From Chthonomonas sp. (lineage in GTDB: Bacteria; Armatimonadota; Fimbriimonadia; Fimbriimonadales; Fimbriimonadaceae), in the NCBI GenBank assembly GCA_016788115.1, contig JAEURR010000003.1, forward strand, positions 124,001 through 188,000: 64,000 nucleotides of DNA, written 5' to 3'. Made by a program: the position numbers and the translations under genes. The notes below the pieces were generated by a model that saw only the letters and a list, made by a program, of their open reading frames with translations, searched no databases and was not told the origin of the DNA. Positions 59,830-64,000 of this stretch are shown one piece after another. Numbering within the stretch: position 1 is the first letter of the stretch; each line of letters begins with the position of its first letter.

Positions 59830-62796
59830 ATGAACTCATCCCAACTTAACCGGGCAGGTTCCCGGATTTTCTTGGTCGTCCTTGCATGTCTTGCCGGGGC
59901 GTCTTCGTTTGCGCAAATCAAGGGCTGGAAAGACCTCAAGGTCACCAGCAAGCTTGCTGAGAAGAGCACCATCCTTGGTCGCGTCAGCGACGCCAAAACG
60001 TATTCGCTAGATCTCGCGACGCTAAGGCAGTCGCTTGCGAATGCGCCCGAAGAGCGGGCGGTGGGTCTCTTCTCAAGCCCCGCTGTGATCACGCTCCCGA
60101 TTTCGGACGGGACCTGGCAACGCTTCGCCGTCGCTGAATCGTCGATTTTGAGCCCGGAACTCCAGGCCAAGCTCCCCTACATCAAGACGTACCTCGTCCA
60201 AGGTCTCGATGACCGGACACGCAACGGCCGAATCAGTGTCACCGCACTCGGGTTCCACGCCATGGTTTTCAGCCCGAACGGCACGGAGTACATCGATCCA
60301 ATCGCCGTTGGTAACACCCGCGATTACGTGGTGTACAACCGCGAGAACCTCTCAAGGATCCCCGGTTGGACGTGCTACGTTACCGAGTTCGACGAGAACT
60401 TCATCAACTCGGAGCGCGAGGGGTCAGGCGACCTCTTCCCGATGGCCACTGGCGCAAACTTGAAGACGTACCGGTTGGCGATGAACGCCACCGGCGAGTA
60501 CTGCAACTACTTCGGTTCGAATACTGGGACCGGCTCGGCGGCGGCCGTATCGGCGATGGGCGTCACGATCAACCGCGTGACCGGTATCTACGAGCGAGAC
60601 TTCTCCATCCGGCTCAATGCCGTGTACCTTGGCCCCGCTTCCGAGCCTGCAGTGCTCGACCCGGCCACGGACGGATTTACGAACTCAAACGTCTCGACCC
60701 TCCTTGGACAGAACCAGACCCGCTGCGACACGAACGTAGGTAACGCAAGCTACGACGTCGGACACATCATGGGCACCGGAGGTGGCGGTGTCGCTGGACT
60801 CGGCGTGGTCGGGGTCACCGGCCAAAAGGCTCGCGGCGCGACTACCGGCAGCCCTCCGACGACCGACGCATTTGATATCGATTACGTCGCACACGAATTG
60901 GGTCACCAGTTCAACGGAGACCACACATTCGCAGGGACAACAGGAAGCTGTGCTGGAAACGGCAATCCGTCTACCGCTTTCGAGCCAGGCAGCGGTTCGA
61001 CGATCATGGCTTACGCAGGCATCTGCACGGGCCAGAATGTCCAAAGCAACTCAGACGATTACTTCCACCACGTGAGCTACCAAGAGGTGCTCACGCTGCG
61101 CGCCTTGGCAACGGGCACCTCGACTGCAAACGGTAACAGTGCCCCGGTCGTCACCGTTCCGGCAACCAGCTACACGATTCCGTTGAGCACGCCGTTCGTG
61201 CTTTCGGCGTCGGCGACGGACGCCAATGGCGATGCGCTGACGTACTGCTGGGAGCAGTACGCCACCACGCCGCTTTTCCGCAGCATCAAGCCCGTCACTG
61301 TCGGTTACCGGGTGTTCCCGAAGCTGACGACGATTTTGGGCACGGCCGTGGCGAACTACGAGACGCTCGCCACGACAACGCGGACGATCCCGTTCCGCGT
61401 GAGCGTGCGTGACAACCGCGCCGGCGGCGGTGAACTGGAATGGAAGTCCGTTTCGGTCACCATGTCCGGTACGGCATTCACCGTGGATACCGCCAATTCC
61501 GCTACGGCATGGGTCCCGGGTGCTACGGTCCCCGTCGCTTGGACGGTGGGCGGATCCGGTGCCACTGCAAATGTAAACATCACGATGTCCACAAATGGTG
61601 GGACAAGCTTCTTCACTGGCGCGGAAACGACGCTACTGGCCTCAACCGCCAACTCGGGTAGCGCTTCGATCACCGTTCCCTGGGTGAACACCACCACGGG
61701 TCGCATCAAGATTCAAGGAGTTAACAACATCTTCTTTGACATCAACAATGCGAGCATCACGATCAATGAGAGCGCGGCCGTCAACATGACGGTGCCCGCG
61801 ACGATCAAGTCGGGTGCTACGGGCACAGGCACGATCTTGCTCGCCAATCCGGCTCCGGCGGGAGGTCTTACCGTCAACTTGACTGAAGCGAGCTCGTACA
61901 TGTCGGTGCCGAGCACGGTCGTGGTGCCTGCCGGTGCGACGAGCGCGGACTTTGCGATCACGACGGTGGCCGCACCCTCGAATCAGAACGTTCAAATCGG
62001 CTACAACCGATCGGGCTGGTCGAAGGCCTCGTCCACGTTCGTGATCCAGAAGAACACTGCGCCTGGCGGTGTCGCGGATAGCTACAACACGCCGTACGCA
62101 ACCACCCTGAATATCGGGGCTCCGGGCGTGCTGGGCAATGACACCGATGCCGAACTCGACACGTTGACCGCGGCTCTGCTCACGACCACGGCGAACGGCT
62201 CCCTGACGCTGAACGCGAACGGTAGCTTCACCTACACCCCGAACGCTGGTTTCTCGGGTGTGGATAGCTTCACTTACCGCGCGAGCGACTCGGCGCTGTT
62301 TAGTCCGTCGACCACCGTGCAGATCACGGTCGGTCCGCGACCTCAGCTGTTGGGCACGGTCACGCTCTCCGGTTGGACGGCTCCTGTGACTGGGCAGCCA
62401 GTCGAGGTCCAGATCCGGACGGTGGGTTCGCCCGCTCCGCTCTACACGTTCAACGTAGCCCTCAGCGCCAGTGGCCAGTTTGTGATCAATCTGGTTCCGC
62501 CGACTCTGTCGGGCAACTACGACGTGGCGATCAAGGGCCAGAAGTGGCTGCGAGGCACGGTGGCAAGTGTGAACTTCTCAACGACCGTGGCCACGGCCAA
62601 TATCAGCCTGATCAACGGAGACGTGAACAACGACAACCAAATCGACTTTTTCGACTACCTCATCATGAGCGATACGTTCGAAAAGTCACTGGGGGACTCG
62701 GGTTACGATGCCCGGGCCGACCTCAACGGAGATAATACGGTCGACTTCTTCGACTATCTCATCTTGAGCGCCGGCTACGACCTAGAAGGCAACTAG
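59830..62796 (+). CDS. Secreted reprolysin-like metalloprotease with cadherin-like and dockerin domains
   Basis: A 988-residue protein with a signal peptide (RIFLVVLACLAGASSFAQ). A propeptide-like region precedes a zinc protease domain: AHELGHQFNGDH (H-E-x-x-H-x-x-G-x-x-H) and the Met-turn STIMAYAG. Then follow Ig-like regions, a cadherin-like/VCBS domain (VADSYNTPYATTLNI..., GSFTYTPNAGFSGVDSFTYR) and a C-terminal dockerin type I with two calcium loops (DVNNDNQIDFFDYLIMSD and DLNGDNTVDFFDYLILSAGY). The ATG at 59830 starts the signal peptide; longer frames are unsupported. No cohesin is in the window. Confidence 0.9.
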   Translation: MNSSQLNRAGSRIFLVVLACLAGASSFAQIKGWKDLKVTSKLAEKSTILGRVSDAKTYSLDLATLRQSLANAPEERAVGLFSSPAVITLPISDGTWQRFAVAESSILSPELQAKLPYIKTYLVQGLDDRTRNGRISVTALGFHAMVFSPNGTEYIDPIAVGNTRDYVVYNRENLSRIPGWTCYVTEFDENFINSEREGSGDLFPMATGANLKTYRLAMNATGEYCNYFGSNTGTGSAAAVSAMGVTINRVTGIYERDFSIRLNAVYLGPASEPAVLDPATDGFTNSNVSTLLGQNQTRCDTNVGNASYDVGHIMGTGGGGVAGLGVVGVTGQKARGATTGSPPTTDAFDIDYVAHELGHQFNGDHTFAGTTGSCAGNGNPSTAFEPGSGSTIMAYAGICTGQNVQSNSDDYFHHVSYQEVLTLRALATGTSTANGNSAPVVTVPATSYTIPLSTPFVLSASATDANGDALTYCWEQYATTPLFRSIKPVTVGYRVFPKLTTILGTAVANYETLATTTRTIPFRVSVRDNRAGGGELEWKSVSVTMSGTAFTVDTANSATAWVPGATVPVAWTVGGSGATANVNITMSTNGGTSFFTGAETTLLASTANSGSASITVPWVNTTTGRIKIQGVNNIFFDINNASITINESAAVNMTVPATIKSGATGTGTILLANPAPAGGLTVNLTEASSYMSVPSTVVVPAGATSADFAITTVAAPSNQNVQIGYNRSGWSKASSTFVIQKNTAPGGVADSYNTPYATTLNIGAPGVLGNDTDAELDTLTAALLTTTANGSLTLNANGSFTYTPNAGFSGVDSFTYRASDSALFSPSTTVQITVGPRPQLLGTVTLSGWTAPVTGQPVEVQIRTVGSPAPLYTFNVALSASGQFVINLVPPTLSGNYDVAIKGQKWLRGTVASVNFSTTVATANISLINGDVNNDNQIDFFDYLIMSDTFEKSLGDSGYDARADLNGDNTVDFFDYLILSAGYDLEGN

Positions 62797-62816
62797 AGTT
62801 CGCCAACAACCAGCGA

Positions 62817-62851
62817 GCTAGCCCGCGTGACTTCGGTCATCGCGGGCTAGC
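62817..62851. terminator. Terminator with UUCG tetraloop after the protease gene
   Basis: GCTAGCCCGCG and CGCGGGCTAGC form an 11-bp stem, continued past a bulged A by TGAC/GTCA closing a TTCG loop. It ends both the protease gene and the convergent rhomboid-like gene. Confidence 0.85.
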
Positions 62852-62852
62852 T

Positions 62853-63611
62853 TTAGTCTTCTTGCCCTCCCTCGAAGAGCTTTCGAAGTCTCTCGCGTTC
62901 GGCACGCTCTTTCTCACGATCCTTCACCTTGTCCAGGTACTCGCGTTCCGCCCTCTCTTGTCGCTTGGGATCGGCGGAAAACTTGAACGTAGTGCCCGCA
63001 TGCTTGCGCGTCGCACTGAACGGAATCGGTAATCGGTCCAGCGCCCAGTAGTACGAGAGCACCACGGGAACCGTCACCAGGACGGCGGCAAGGGGTGGCG
63101 ACTGCTGCAACAGTGAGATGACCGCTGTCAGGAGAGCGATCCCCCACGCCGGAACGGGCAACATACCGAACAGATTGATGCTGGCGGTCGGGAATCGGCC
63201 GCACCAAATCATGACCGCGAACGAAACGAGCATCGTCATCCCGCCCATCACCACCGGGACACCAAGCATCGATGCGACGAAACCCACCGCGCCTGAGAGG
63301 GTCAACCAGACCAGGAGCATGAGCCCATACTGCCTGGACCCGAGCTGTGTCTCAAGCTGGCCGCCGAACTGCCAAAGGATAAATGAACCGAGCAAGAGCG
63401 CGAGGATGGAAGAGGTCGGTGCGAGCCAGTACGTGAGCATGACCCAAGGGCTTTGGCTGGCGTTTTGTCCAACGAACATCAGAGAGGGGTAAATCGCCGT
63501 CCAATCAAAGGCGCGAAACCAGACGGCCAGGAACAGGACCAAGCTGACCGCAATGATCCCGAACGTCACGGGATCAGAGGACACGGCTCTTCGCGCCGAA
63601 CTCGCTTTCAT
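62853..63611 (-). CDS. Rhomboid-like membrane protein lacking catalytic residues
   Basis: A 252-residue protein with about six membrane segments and a charged C-terminal helix (EREYLDKVKDREKERAERER). The rhomboid frame is recognisable (WVMLTYWLAP, WQFGGQLETQLGS), but the serine motif G-x-S-G reads MGGMTM and the HLxxN and His positions are replaced. It therefore looks like a pseudoprotease or derlin-type protein. It lies 15 bases before the M55 gene in transcription order reversed: the M55 gene starts outside the window and ends just upstream of this gene. Confidence 0.78.
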   Translation of the reverse strand: MKASSARRAVSSDPVTFGIIAVSLVLFLAVWFRAFDWTAIYPSLMFVGQNASQSPWVMLTYWLAPTSSILALLLGSFILWQFGGQLETQLGSRQYGLMLLVWLTLSGAVGFVASMLGVPVVMGGMTMLVSFAVMIWCGRFPTASINLFGMLPVPAWGIALLTAVISLLQQSPPLAAVLVTVPVVLSYYWALDRLPIPFSATRKHAGTTFKFSADPKRQERAEREYLDKVKDREKERAERERLRKLFEGGQED

Positions 63612-63626
63612 GATTCTACTGACGAG

Positions 63627-64000
63627 CTAGCGGTCCATCCCGTGGCCGAGGTCGGCAAAACTGATGATTTGCCACGCGGCCTGGTGCACCTCGGCCCAAG
63701 AATCGCCGGTGTACTCGACCGTGTAGCCGTCGAGCCGTCGAGTCCCGATCAGCTTCAACGCCGCGTCGGTTTCCTCGGTTCGGTTGAACTCGATGCGTAC
63801 CGTGGTGGGCACGTCTGGCAACCAGGGATCGAAACGCCCGCACTCTTCCACTCCATGCCTCGCGGCCTCCTCGATCATCGGTCCGGTCTCGGCTGGGTGC
63901 AAGACCCGCCCCATGAACCGTCCGAACCCTTCCTTCACGACCGCAGTCGCGATGCCCGGGATCAAAGCAGCAGCCTCTTCGCAACCTGCGCGGTCACTCG
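63627..64000 (-). CDS. C-terminal part of an M55 (DppA-like) D-aminopeptidase, truncated by window edge
   Basis: The frame is open from the right edge of the window to the stop at 63627, about 124 residues. The segment PGIATAVVKEGFGRFMGRVL followed by HPAETGPMIEEAA is the typical end of M55 peptidases, zinc-dependent self-compartmentalising D-aminopeptidases such as Bacillus DppA. The catalytic metal site lies in the missing N-terminal part. The TTG within the frame at 63965 is not the start. The rhomboid-like gene follows 15 bases downstream. Confidence 0.8.
   Translation of the reverse strand, partial: SDRAGCEEAAALIPGIATAVVKEGFGRFMGRVLHPAETGPMIEEAARHGVEECGRFDPWLPDVPTTVRIEFNRTEETDAALKLIGTRRLDGYTVEYTGDSWAEVHQAAWQIISFADLGHGMDR

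Noticed and set aside
1-64000. CRISPR array, prophage, insertion sequence or integron
   Set aside because: No direct repeats with regular spacers, no transposase or integrase frames and no terminal inverted repeats were seen. The Cas4-like protein is not accompanied by cas genes.

Overview
This window is a dense, roughly 60% GC bacterial chromosome segment with very few intergenic gaps, many ATGA-type stop/start overlaps and frequent GTG/TTG starts. Lipid A genes (lpxA, lpxB, fabZ), an RND efflux system with a TolC-type channel, DapF, prepilin-type proteins, a PEP-CTERM protein and a dockerin-tailed metalloprotease point to a free-living diderm. The mix (single-pilin prepilin proteins, tandem type II secretion F genes, HTTM proteins, PEP-CTERM) is reminiscent of Armatimonadota, class Fimbriimonadia. 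That placement is an inference from gene content only; there is no rRNA here.

Layout. 1-5.5 kb: a minus-strand run glpX, an unknown protein, fumarylacetoacetase and a DUF2779 Cas4-like nuclease, plus a thioredoxin-fold lipoprotein. 5.5-12.3 kb: PspA, a WD40 protein, glucan phosphorylase, an AI-2E family permease, release factor 1 and mscL. 12.3-18.1 kb: malate dehydrogenase, a pseudopilin-like protein, a GNAT/hydrolase pair, and a large exported protein built of about a dozen D-x-x-G-x-D-x-Y repeats. 18.1-22.7 kb: a membrane DnaJ protein, two GspF/PilC-like proteins, folK and tRNA-His. 22.7-31.2 kb: a MerR-type regulator, fabG/fabD, a DegT aminotransferase, a half-length UvrA, dapF and a large unrecognised protein. 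31.3-34.3 kb: fabZ-lpxA-lpxB facing rplU-rpmA. 34.4-41.3 kb: a DivIC-like protein, an exported protein, comM, a glycosyltransferase, an NTF2-like protein, lepB, a Nudix hydrolase, purK and a PEP-CTERM protein. 41.3-45.4 kb: two metallophosphoesterases, a homocysteine methyltransferase/MTHFR fusion and a HAD hydrolase. 45.5-52.1 kb: an efflux operon headed by an AbrB-type regulator. 52.1-59.7 kb: an eight-gene minus-strand run (membrane protein, HTTM protein, unknown, GAF/fRMsr-like, dxs, response regulator, polysaccharide deacetylase, NanE-ROK fusion). 59.8-64 kb: a reprolysin-like protease with dockerin, a catalytically dead rhomboid and the C-terminus of an M55 peptidase.

Most genes are housekeeping: lipid A and fatty acid synthesis, lysine/peptidoglycan precursors, isoprenoids, folate/methionine, purines, translation. 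The most unusual item is the UvrA gene at 26427-28436. It encodes a complete first nucleotide-binding half with an altered ABC signature and stops exactly where the second half should begin. Other candidates for new biology are the D-x-x-G-x-D-x-Y repeat protein, whose start overlaps that of a divergent hydrolase; an RND pump with about 125 extra hydrophobic residues; a Cas4-like/DEDD-like nuclease in a tyrosine-catabolism operon; and the HTTM-centred operon. No CRISPR array, insertion sequence, prophage or replication origin was recognised.
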